Under the pieces are notes generated by a model. That model had not been told where the DNA came from. It searched no databases and was given only the letters and a program-made list of their open reading frames with translations. Positions 1 through 5,611 of a stretch of DNA of 8,395 nt are shown in pieces. The position numbers and the translations under genes were made by a program. The first letter of the stretch is position 1. Each line of letters begins with the position of its first letter. The stretch comes from Myxococcales bacterium (GTDB lineage Bacteria; Myxococcota_A; Polyangia; Palsa-1104), in NCBI GenBank assembly GCA_023248835.1, contig JAHFDU010000165.1, forward strand, positions 1 through 8,395. The letters run 5' to 3'.

Positions 1-153
1 TCCATGGCTGGTCTCCCTCGCATGCGCCTTTGAGCGCGTTGATTTAGTGAGGGATGTTAACCCATCACCTCGTTCGCGTTCGAGGCCAGCCACTTCATCT
101 AATCTCCCACGCCCACGAAAGTGATGGACCCACGGACATTAGCTTGAAATGAA
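1..153. other. Non-coding leader upstream of the operon promoter
   Basis: I see no convincing gene in this stretch. It lies directly upstream of the promoter at 154-182. The only structure noticed is a 7-bp inverted pair, TGGCTGG near position 5 and CCAGCCA near 86-92, and a weak GATG/CATC dyad around 53-66. Neither is strong enough to call an operator. It may hold the end of an upstream gene or regulatory DNA that cannot be recognised from this window. Confidence 0.4.
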
Positions 154-182
154 TTGACAGTCGAAGGTTACGTCTCTATAAA
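154..182 (+). promoter_or_regulatory. Sigma70-type promoter for the lipoprotein/BMC operon
   Basis: A perfect -35 hexamer TTGACA (154-159) is followed after exactly 17 bp by TATAAA (177-182), which matches the -10 consensus at five of six positions. Transcription would start near 188-190, giving a leader of only about 20 nt before the ATG at 210. The leader carries AAGGGG at 198-203, six bases before the start codon. Because all genes to 5611 are co-oriented and tightly spaced, this is the best candidate promoter for the whole operon. The hexamers and spacing are seen in the sequence; promoter activity is inferred. Confidence 0.7.
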
Positions 183-209
183 GCTCCTCTTTGCCCCAAG
201 GGGTGGTGC

Positions 210-1232
210 ATGCATCGAGCGTCTGTGAAGTTGGCTCTCTCTCTGGTCGCGCTGCTTTCGACTTCGTGCGACTCCTGCAGGACGTCGGGCAGGACGGCCG
301 CCAAAGAGGACCTGCAGCTGGTTCCCAAAGAGACCGACATTATCATGATGGTCAATCTCGCTCGCGCCCGCGGCACCGCGCTGTGGCAAAGGGTGCTCGA
401 AGCACGCGACTCCAATGTCGATGCCAAGCGCGACTATGAAGATTTTGCCAAGAAGTGCGCGCTCGATCCGCTCAGGCAGATCGATTCGGTGTTTGTCGCC
501 CTGCCGCAGGGCAGCGCCGAAAGTCATGATTTCGTCCTGATCCTGCGCGGCGCTTTCGACGAGAACAAGTTGGTCGAATGTGCCAAAGAGCAGGCCAAAA
601 AACAGGGCTCGGAAGTGATCGCCACCGATTACACCGACAAGAAACTGTACAACGACACCAAGCAGGGCCAGGCCTACGCTACTTTCCTCGACAAGAAAAC
701 AGTTGCCCTCGGTAGCCTCGACTGGGTCAAGAAGGTGGTCGATCTATCGGCTAACAAGGCCGCAGCTAGCGCCAAAGACAACGAAGGCCTGGCGACGCTG
801 ATGAAACGGACCAAGACCGGCGCGGCGATGTGGGGCGCAGGCCTAGTGCCGCCGTCGGTGCGCGACCAGCTGGCGAGCAATCCGCAGCTGTCGGCAGCAG
901 GCTCGATGAAAACCGTTTCGGGTTCGGTCGAAGTCGCCTCCGGACTTGACGCGGCACTCGACATTGATCTCGGCAGCGACAATGACGCCAAAGAGTTGGT
1001 GGCAAAAATCACCGCCCAGCTGCTCGACGCGCGCAAGCAGCCACAGGTGCTGATGATGGGCCTGGTGCCGCTGTTTGATGGCATCAAGATCGAGCAAAAA
1101 GCGGCAGCTTTTCACCTCACGCTGAAGTTCACCCAGCCGCAAGTAGATGATCTGATCAATCGCTTCAAGGGGCTACTCAAGGGACTTGCTGGCGGGGGTG
1201 CACCGTCGGGGCTTCCAGAGATCGCCAAATAA
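210..1232 (+). CDS. Predicted lipoprotein of unknown function
   Basis: The protein has 340 residues. Residues 1-19 form a type II-like signal: basic MHRASVK, a hydrophobic stretch, then LLSTSC with the probable lipidated cysteine at residue 20. The lipobox is imperfect (Ser at -3). Asp follows the cysteine, which in E. coli favours inner-membrane retention; whether that rule holds here is unknown. The mature part is alternating alpha/beta. It contains a 'VPKETDIIMMVNLARARGTALW' type segment (about residues 38-59) and a similar style of strand/helix segments again later, reminiscent of DUF3352-like surface proteins by general pattern only. The C-terminus has a Gly-rich stretch before the end. 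The start is supported by AAGGGG at 198-203 and by the promoter at 154-182. It is the first gene of the operon, 24 bp before the next gene. No enzymatic motif was recognised, so the function is unknown. Confidence 0.8.
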   Translation: MHRASVKLALSLVALLSTSCDSCRTSGRTAAKEDLQLVPKETDIIMMVNLARARGTALWQRVLEARDSNVDAKRDYEDFAKKCALDPLRQIDSVFVALPQGSAESHDFVLILRGAFDENKLVECAKEQAKKQGSEVIATDYTDKKLYNDTKQGQAYATFLDKKTVALGSLDWVKKVVDLSANKAAASAKDNEGLATLMKRTKTGAAMWGAGLVPPSVRDQLASNPQLSAAGSMKTVSGSVEVASGLDAALDIDLGSDNDAKELVAKITAQLLDARKQPQVLMMGLVPLFDGIKIEQKAAAFHLTLKFTQPQVDDLINRFKGLLKGLAGGGAPSGLPEIAK

Positions 1233-1256
1233 CCGGAAAAAGTAAGGAGTCTCGTC

Positions 1257-1613
1257 ATGGCCAAGAAATCGCCGCTGCAACAACAAAAAGAGACCTTTGG
1301 CGACAAAGAAAAACTCGTCGATCGCGTCGTCACCGTGCTCAAGAACATCCGCACTTCGAGCGAGAGCGATGAGGATCTTAAGGGCAAGCTGCTCGCCGCA
1401 TCGAATAAAAAACTCATCCATCTGTTCGCCATCGGCAGCGACATCGCGGGCAAATTCGGATCGGTCGACAAGCTCGCCGATGCGACGGCGCAGGCGATGG
1501 GCCGCGTCAAGGACATGACCTACGTCGCCAAGCTCAAGACGCTGGCCCCAAGCAAGCTGTACGATCTGTATCGAGTCGCGGCTCGTCGCGCCAAGCACCA
1601 AAAGGCCGCATAG
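1257..1613 (+). CDS. Small helical protein with internal duplication, unknown function
   Basis: This is a basic, lysine-rich protein of 118 residues with no signal peptide, so it is probably cytoplasmic. Two similar units can be aligned by eye: residues 14-59 (FGDKEKLVD ... KLLAASNKKLIHLFAI) and 67-108 (FGSVDKLAD ... KLKTLAPSKLYDLYRVA). Each looks like a two-helix hairpin beginning F-G-x-x-x-K-L and ending K-L-x-x-L. The start at 1257 is fixed by a strong Shine-Dalgarno AAGGAG at 1244-1249, seven bases upstream. The gene lies between the lipoprotein and the first BMC-P gene (6-bp gap), so it is co-transcribed with the shell genes. I recall similar small proteins from myxobacterial genomes but cannot name a family; no function is assigned. 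Confidence 0.8.
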   Translation: MAKKSPLQQQKETFGDKEKLVDRVVTVLKNIRTSSESDEDLKGKLLAASNKKLIHLFAIGSDIAGKFGSVDKLADATAQAMGRVKDMTYVAKLKTLAPSKLYDLYRVAARRAKHQKAA

Positions 1614-1619
1614 CTCCTC

Positions 1620-1865
1620 ATGCTCCTCGGCGTCGTCGAAGGCGCAGTATGGGGCGCCCGTCAAGCGAGCGGCTTTTCCGGACACAAATTACTGCGCGTA
1701 AGAACCACAAACGGCACGCTAGTGGCCGCCGTGGATGGACTGTCCGCCGGCGTCGGCGATCGGGTGCTGGTGGCGCATGGCAGCCGAGTGCGCGACTTGG
1801 CGCTCGGCGAAACCGTGCCGACCAAAGATGTCATCGTCGCCATCGTCGACGATTTCCAAACATGA
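1620..1865 (+). CDS. BMC-P vertex protein, EutN/CcmL family (paralog 1)
   Basis: At 81 residues it is near the usual 80-100 of EutN/CcmL pentamers, which cap the twelve vertices of bacterial microcompartment shells. Family marks visible are the N-terminal strand pattern G4-x-x-x-G8-x-V10-W11, the 'SGHKLLRV' strand (about 20-27), 'VDGLSAGVGDRVLV' (about 38-51; family pattern vD-x-x-GaG-x-Ge-x-Vlv), and the closing 'VIVAIVDDF'. It is the shortest of the four paralogs, with a minimal loop after strand two. A good Shine-Dalgarno is not evident (AAAAGG lies about 14 bases upstream), so translation is probably coupled to the gene ending at 1613. Its stop overlaps the start of paralog 2 (ATGA at 1862-1865). 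Confidence 0.87.
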   Translation: MLLGVVEGAVWGARQASGFSGHKLLRVRTTNGTLVAAVDGLSAGVGDRVLVAHGSRVRDLALGETVPTKDVIVAIVDDFQT

Positions 1866-2134
1866 TTTTGGGACGGGTCACCGGTGAAGTGTGGGCCAGC
1901 CGCAAACATGGCGGGCTCGACGGGCAAAAGCTGCTGATCGTCAAACCGCACGCCTGGTACGCGCCGACGCACGACGTCGGCCATCTGATCGCTGTCGACT
2001 CGCTCGGCGCTGGCATCGGCGAAGAGGTGGTGGTTTGCCTCGGTGCGCCGGCACGGTGGTCACTCGGCGGAAAAACATTTCCAGTCGAAGCCGCGATCGC
2101 CGCCATCGTCGACCACACCGAGATAAAAAAATGA
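1862..2134 (+). CDS. BMC-P vertex protein, EutN/CcmL family (paralog 2)
   Basis: This 90-residue protein is the most canonical of the four. It reads MILGRVTGEVWASRK, then LDGQKLLIVKP (about 19-29), a loop with aromatic residues and histidines (about 30-41), AVDSLGAGIGEEVVV (about 44-58) and a C-terminal VEAAIAAIVD strand. The ATG overlaps the stop of paralog 1 in ATGA and there is no clear Shine-Dalgarno, so translational coupling is expected. The role inferred from the family is a pentameric shell vertex. It is followed by a 163-bp gap holding a REP-like palindromic repeat, the largest gap within the operon. Confidence 0.92.
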   Translation: MILGRVTGEVWASRKHGGLDGQKLLIVKPHAWYAPTHDVGHLIAVDSLGAGIGEEVVVCLGAPARWSLGGKTFPVEAAIAAIVDHTEIKK

Positions 2135-2297
2135 TAGGTGTTCACGCCCCATCCGTGCACCCTGAGCGGAGCGCAGCGTCCTTCGCCCTTCGGCAGGCTC
2201 AGGAGGCTCAGGATGAGCGGCCATAAGTCCCCCCGACTATGCTGAGCTTGTCGAAGCACATGCTCAGGGCGAGCGGGAACGTGAACGAGTGCGAGAA
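2135..2297. repeat. REP-like intergenic palindromic repeat
   Basis: This gap contains a GC-rich palindromic element. CTTCGGCAGGCTCAG (2188-2202) and CTGAGCTTGTCGAAG (2242-2256) are imperfect inverted copies (13 of 15 bases pair). GCTCAGG-AT-GAGCGG (2206-2220) and GCTCAGG-GC-GAGCGG (2262-2276) are near-identical direct copies, and CCTGAGCGGAG (2161-2171) is a further partial inverted copy. From memory, motifs of the type 'CTTCGACAAGCTCAG ... GAGCGG' recur as interspersed repeats in many GC-rich bacterial genomes. The RNA could fold into a long hairpin and affect message stability or polarity between the second and third BMC-P genes. The repeats are seen; the role is inferred. Confidence 0.75.
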
Positions 2298-2555
2298 ATG
2301 AAGCGCGGCAAAATCATCGGCGAGGTGTGGGCGGCGCGCAAAGTTGGAAAACTCGACGGCAAGAGATTGGTGCTAGTCGGCATCGACGGCGAAGATCGGG
2401 TGGTGGTGGCGATCGACACCCTTTCCGCCAGTGTCGGACAGACGGTGCTGGTCTCTTTCGGATCGGGTGCCCGCAATGTGCTTGCACCGGGGCCGCACAA
2501 TCGTGCGCTGGTGTGCGATGCGGCGATTTCGCTTCTGGAAGATGGAGCAACCTAA
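2298..2555 (+). CDS. BMC-P vertex protein, EutN/CcmL family (paralog 3, divergent)
   Basis: The 85-residue product begins MKRGKIIGEVWAARKVGKLDGKRLVLV, a clear EutN/CcmL N-terminal pair of strands. 'AIDTLSASVGQTVLV' (about 38-52) corresponds to the family's vD-x-x-GaG-x-Ge-x-Vlv, but the second Gly is replaced by Ser (residue 45) and the acidic Ge position by Gln. The usual closing strand 'vDaaIvaIVD' is altered to 'VCDAAISLLEDGAT'. It may therefore be a specialised or non-pentamerising partner. The ATG at 2298 puts family position one in the right place; an in-frame GTG at 2289 would add MRE and cannot be excluded. The Shine-Dalgarno is weak for either. The stop TAA overlaps the next ATG (TAATG at 2553-2557). 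Confidence 0.83.
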   Translation: MKRGKIIGEVWAARKVGKLDGKRLVLVGIDGEDRVVVAIDTLSASVGQTVLVSFGSGARNVLAPGPHNRALVCDAAISLLEDGAT

Positions 2556-2863
2556 TGTTTCTCGGCAAAGTCATCGGTACCGTTTGGTCGACAGTAAAAT
2601 GGCCCGGTCTCAGCGGCATCAAACTTCTGCTGGTGCGGCCCTATTCGTGGAGCGCCCTTGGCGGCACGCCGGAAAAGTCAGCCCCTGCAGACGAAGGCGT
2701 GGTCTGCGCCGACCAGCTCGATGCCGGCATCGGCGATGACGTGATCATCGCTTATGGTCACGCCGCTCGGGTGGCGCTGTCGAGCGATTCCGATGCCGCA
2801 GAGCCCAAGATTCCGATCGATGCTGCGGTGGTAGCAGTGGTCGATCGTTTCGCGGTGGAGTAA
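2555..2863 (+). CDS. BMC-P vertex protein, EutN/CcmL family (paralog 4, long loop)
   Basis: At 102 residues it is the longest of the four. It begins MFLGKVIGTVWSTVK, continues LSGIKLLLVRPYSW, then has a longer loop (about residues 33-47, with Gly, Pro and charged residues) before 'VCADQLDAGIGDDVIIAYG' and the C-terminal 'IPIDAAVVAVVD' strand. The length comes from that loop and a second insert before the last strand; loops in these positions face the shell surface or pore in known pentamers. TGGAG lies seven bases before the ATG, inside the preceding gene, and start and stop overlap by one base. Nine bases separate it from the ACT-domain gene. The family assignment is secure; the partner specificity is not known. 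Confidence 0.9.
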   Translation: MFLGKVIGTVWSTVKWPGLSGIKLLLVRPYSWSALGGTPEKSAPADEGVVCADQLDAGIGDDVIIAYGHAARVALSSDSDAAEPKIPIDAAVVAVVDRFAVE

Positions 2864-2872
2864 AGTTCGCCC

Positions 2873-3484
2873 ATGCAAGTGGTGACCGAAAAAGAGATCG
2901 AGTCGGCCGAGCCTGGAACCACGCTGGCAGTGGCGCCCGACGCGCTGGTGACGCCGCTGGCCGAAGCGGCAGCGCAAGCACGCAACATCGGCATCGTCCG
3001 CCATGGGCCGGAGGCGCCGTCGCCGACGCTGATTCGTCAAGTGGCGCGACAAGTCGCCGCCCGATTACAAGGCGCTGCGCCGGAAGTGATGGAAGCGGTG
3101 GTTGCCGAAGTCATCAGCGCGCTCGCCGTGCCGGCAGGCGCCGGAAGTGAATCGGTGGTGCCTGGTGTCGACTTTTGCGCCGCCTGCCTCGAGCAAGATC
3201 GCGCCCGCGCCCGTCGACGTGCCGTGCTCACCACCACCGGAAAAAATCAAAAAGGCATCGCCGCTACGGTGACTGCGCGCATTGCCGAGCTTGGCGGCGA
3301 CATCATCGACATTTCGCAAACTCTGGTCGGCGACTATTTCACCATGATCATCATCGTCGACACCGCGACGCTCGAAGTGCCTTTTGAAGATTTTCGCCAA
3401 GCGATTGAATCCACCATCCACGAAATGGGACTGCAATCGATGGTGATGCTGGAAGACGTGCTGACGTCTTTGCACCGCGTATGA
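2873..3484 (+). CDS. ACT-domain protein (UPF0237 type) with BMC-style N-terminal extension
   Basis: The protein has 203 residues. Residues about 115-203 form a UPF0237-type ACT domain: '[34 protein letters not shown]', 'YFTMIIIVD' and the terminal '[10 protein letters not shown]', matching the family's 'edIFdaMHRI' ending. Stand-alone UPF0237 proteins are only about 90 residues. The extra N-terminus (1-110) starts '[38 protein letters not shown]', resembling the short domain that opens several BMC-associated proteins (pattern: G-x-x-l-x-v-p-x-x-a-l-v-TPlA...GI). It is followed by a Pro-rich linker, two amphipathic helices (about 52-66 and 70-85) and a CxxC at 102-105. ACT domains commonly bind small ligands such as amino acids. 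The coding region overlaps the UPF0210 gene by four bases. The start has only a distant GGAG (2857-2860). The ACT assignment is firm; BMC targeting is inference. Confidence 0.85.
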   Translation: MQVVTEKEIESAEPGTTLAVAPDALVTPLAEAAAQARNIGIVRHGPEAPSPTLIRQVARQVAARLQGAAPEVMEAVVAEVISALAVPAGAGSESVVPGVDFCAACLEQDRARARRRAVLTTTGKNQKGIAATVTARIAELGGDIIDISQTLVGDYFTMIIIVDTATLEVPFEDFRQAIESTIHEMGLQSMVMLEDVLTSLHRV

Positions 3485-4860
3485 TCTTCGAATCGGACGA
3501 GCTGCGCGCCACCTTACGCATGATCGAGGCCGAGCATCTTGACATTCGCGCCGTCACCCTCGGCATTTCGCTGCGCGACTGTCCCACCGACGACCTCCAC
3601 ACGACGTGTCAGCGCGTGTTCGACAAAATCACTCGCTCAGGCGCGCGTTTGGTCTCGGTCGCTAAAGAAGTGCAAGCTGAATACGGCGTGCCGATCGTCA
3701 ACAAGCGCATCTCGGTCACACCCATTGCGCTCATCGGCGAACCGACCCGCGCGTCGAGTTATGTGCCCCTCGGTGCCACGCTCGATCGCGCGGCGCGCGA
3801 GCTCGGCGTCGACTACATCGCCGGTTTTTCGGCGCTGGTCGAAAAGGGCATGACGCCCGGCGATCAAGTGCTGATCGATTCGATTCCGGAAGCGCTGTCG
3901 ACGACTGATCGAGTCTGCTCGTCAGTCAACGTCGCCTCGACCCGCGCTGGCATCAACATGGACGCGATCGTGCGCATGGGCCGCGTCATCAAACATTTGG
4001 CCGAGCGCACCGCCGACCGTGGGTCGATCGGCTGCGCCAAACTGGTGGTGTTTGCCAACATTCCCGACGACAATCCGTTCGTCGCCGGCGCCATGCACGG
4101 CCTGTCCGAAGGCGACCGCGTGATCAACGTTGGCGTTTCCGGCCCCGGCGTAATCCTGTCGGCGATTCGCCGCCTGCGTGAAAGTGGTCGTCGCATTGAT
4201 CTCGGCGACGTCGCCGAGACCATCAAACGCATGGCGTTCAAAGTCACCCGCGCCGGCGAACTGATCGGCCGCCAGGTGGCGGAACGCCTCGGCGACGGAG
4301 TGCGTTTTGGCATTGTCGATCTTTCGCTCGCACCCACTCCCGCGGTCGGCGATTCGGTGGCTGAAATTTTGCAAGCGCTCGGTCTCGAACGCGCCGGCGC
4401 GCCCGGATCGACCGCCGCACTGGCGCTCATCACCGACGCGGTAAAAAAAGGCGGCGTCATGGCCTCCTCGTCGGTGGGTGGCCTCTCGGGTGCGTTCATT
4501 CCGGTTTCTGAAGATCACGCGATGGTCGAAGCGGTGGCCTGCGGCGCACTTTCGCTCGAAAAACTCGAAGCCATGACCGCGGTCTGCTCGGTCGGCCTCG
4601 ACATGGTCGCGGTCCCCGGCGACACCAGCGCCGAAACCCTGTCGGCGATCATCGCCGACGAAATGGCGATTGGCGTGGTCAACAACAAAACCACGGCGGT
4701 GCGCATTTTGCCTCTCATCGGCAAGTCGGTCGGCGATCGCATTCATTACGGCGGCCTCCTCGGCGAAGCGGTGGTGATGCCAGTGTCGCGCTTCTCCTCG
4801 AGCGAATTTGTCGGCCTCGGCGGCCGCATCCCGGCGCCGATTATTTCGTTGCGCAATTAG
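3481..4860 (+). CDS. UPF0210 / DUF711 family protein
   Basis: The 459-residue product is full length for UPF0210 (about 450). Highly conserved blocks are visible: '[15 protein letters not shown]' (about 20-34), '[18 protein letters not shown]', '[21 protein letters not shown]' (143-163, with Cys146), '[23 protein letters not shown]', '[10 protein letters not shown]', '[13 protein letters not shown]' (281-293), '[22 protein letters not shown]' (324-345), '[18 protein letters not shown]' and 'NNKTTAVRI' (401-409). The fold of the family is known from the pneumococcal homolog SP0239, grouped structurally with pyruvate formate-lyase-like proteins, but no reaction is established. No glycyl-radical motif (RVxGY) is present here. 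The start overlaps the ACT gene (ATGA), reproducing the conserved UPF0237-UPF0210 pairing and implying translational coupling. No signal peptide is seen, so the protein is cytoplasmic. Confidence 0.93.
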   Translation: MIFESDELRATLRMIEAEHLDIRAVTLGISLRDCPTDDLHTTCQRVFDKITRSGARLVSVAKEVQAEYGVPIVNKRISVTPIALIGEPTRASSYVPLGATLDRAARELGVDYIAGFSALVEKGMTPGDQVLIDSIPEALSTTDRVCSSVNVASTRAGINMDAIVRMGRVIKHLAERTADRGSIGCAKLVVFANIPDDNPFVAGAMHGLSEGDRVINVGVSGPGVILSAIRRLRESGRRIDLGDVAETIKRMAFKVTRAGELIGRQVAERLGDGVRFGIVDLSLAPTPAVGDSVAEILQALGLERAGAPGSTAALALITDAVKKGGVMASSSVGGLSGAFIPVSEDHAMVEAVACGALSLEKLEAMTAVCSVGLDMVAVPGDTSAETLSAIIADEMAIGVVNNKTTAVRILPLIGKSVGDRIHYGGLLGEAVVMPVSRFSSSEFVGLGGRIPAPIISLRN

Positions 4861-4902
4861 TTTTGTATGGCCGCGAGCGCTTGAACTACGGCGCGATCCG
4901 GT

Positions 4903-4908
4903 GGAAGG
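4903..4908 (+). promoter_or_regulatory. Ribosome binding site deciding the crotonase start
   Basis: GGAAGG lies seven bases before the ATG at 4916. The reading frame stays open further upstream, into the UPF0210 gene in a different frame, so this site selects 4916 over upstream candidates such as the in-frame GTG at 4901. Confidence 0.6.
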
Positions 4909-4915
4909 TGTGGGA

Positions 4916-5611
4916 ATGAGCGCGACTCCAGTGCAGTACGAGCAAGCGGGCGCGGTGGCTGTCATTGCCATGGACGATGGCAAAGCCAACGCGCTCTCCT
5001 ATGCGATGATGGACGGGCTCGGCGCCGCGCTTGAGCGCGCCGAGAAAGAAGCGAGCGCGGTGGTCCTGTCCGGTCGCGAGGGACGTTTCTCGGCTGGCTT
5101 CGACTTACGCGAAATGAGCGCCGGCGCCGCTCAAGCCCGCGCCATCGTCACCCGGGGCGCCGAATTCCTACTGCGGCTCTATGGCTTTCCGCTGCCGGTG
5201 GTGGTCGCTTGCAGCGGGCACGCGCTGGCGGGCGGCGCGCTTACGCTGCTGACCGGCGACGTCCGCATCGGCGCCCGCGGCGCGTTCAAAATTGGTCTCA
5301 ACGAAGTCGCCATCGGAATGCCGGTCCCCATCCTGGCGATGGAACTCGCTCGCGATCGACTCAATCCATCCCAGCTCATGACCGCGACGCTGTTCGCGCA
5401 AACGGTCGATCCCGAAACCGCACTGACATGGGGCTATCTCGACGAGCTCGCCGAAGCGTCTGCGCTGCGAACCGCTGCGCTCGACGTAGCCGGGCGACTC
5501 GGCGCGTTGCCACGCCAAGCCTACGCGCAAACCAAGCGCGCACTGCGCGAAAAAACCATCGCCTACTGCCGCACCACCCTCGCTGACGACATGATGCGGC
5601 TGTTGCCCTGA
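4916..5611 (+). CDS. Crotonase / enoyl-CoA hydratase family protein
   Basis: This is a 231-residue, single-domain crotonase-fold protein, somewhat shorter than the typical 255-290. Family marks are 'AVIAMDDGKANALS' at the N-terminus, the first oxyanion-hole loop 'FSAGFDL' (58-64), the second 'GHALAGGALTLLTGD' (101-115), and 'FKIGLNEVAIGMPVP' (124-138). Aligned by eye with rat mitochondrial enoyl-CoA hydratase, the position of catalytic Glu144 is Leu109, while Glu164 matches Glu130. With one of the two catalytic glutamates missing, ordinary hydration of 2-enoyl-CoA is doubtful. Another CoA-thioester reaction (isomerisation, thioester hydrolysis or similar) is possible; the substrate is unknown. 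It belongs to a known subgroup annotated only as crotonase/enoyl-CoA hydratase family. It lies 55 bp after the UPF0210 gene, probably in the same operon. Confidence 0.9.
   Translation: MSATPVQYEQAGAVAVIAMDDGKANALSYAMMDGLGAALERAEKEASAVVLSGREGRFSAGFDLREMSAGAAQARAIVTRGAEFLLRLYGFPLPVVVACSGHALAGGALTLLTGDVRIGARGAFKIGLNEVAIGMPVPILAMELARDRLNPSQLMTATLFAQTVDPETALTWGYLDELAEASALRTAALDVAGRLGALPRQAYAQTKRALREKTIAYCRTTLADDMMRLLP

Noticed and set aside
5..92. TGGCTGG / CCAGCCA inverted pair as an operator
   Set aside because: Seven bases separated by about 74 bp are easily expected by chance and there is no further symmetry.
194..203. CCCC-AA-GGGG hairpin over the first Shine-Dalgarno
   Set aside because: A two-base loop is too small for a stable hairpin, so sequestration of the ribosome site is not supported.
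4442..4448. A-run in the UPF0210 gene as a programmed frameshift or slippage site
   Set aside because: The conserved protein continues in the same frame on both sides of the run, and neither alternative frame gives a meaningful product.
4808..4915. Longer crotonase start at 4808
   Set aside because: The extra N-terminus overlaps the UPF0210 gene and is Arg-rich and unlike crotonases; the GGAAGG site and family alignment support 4916.
3922..4989. Long open frame of 355 codons on the minus strand opposite the UPF0210 gene
   Set aside because: It is an antisense shadow created by GC-rich codon bias. The opposite strand encodes a highly conserved UPF0210 protein, and the antisense product is His/Arg/Ala-rich with no family marks.
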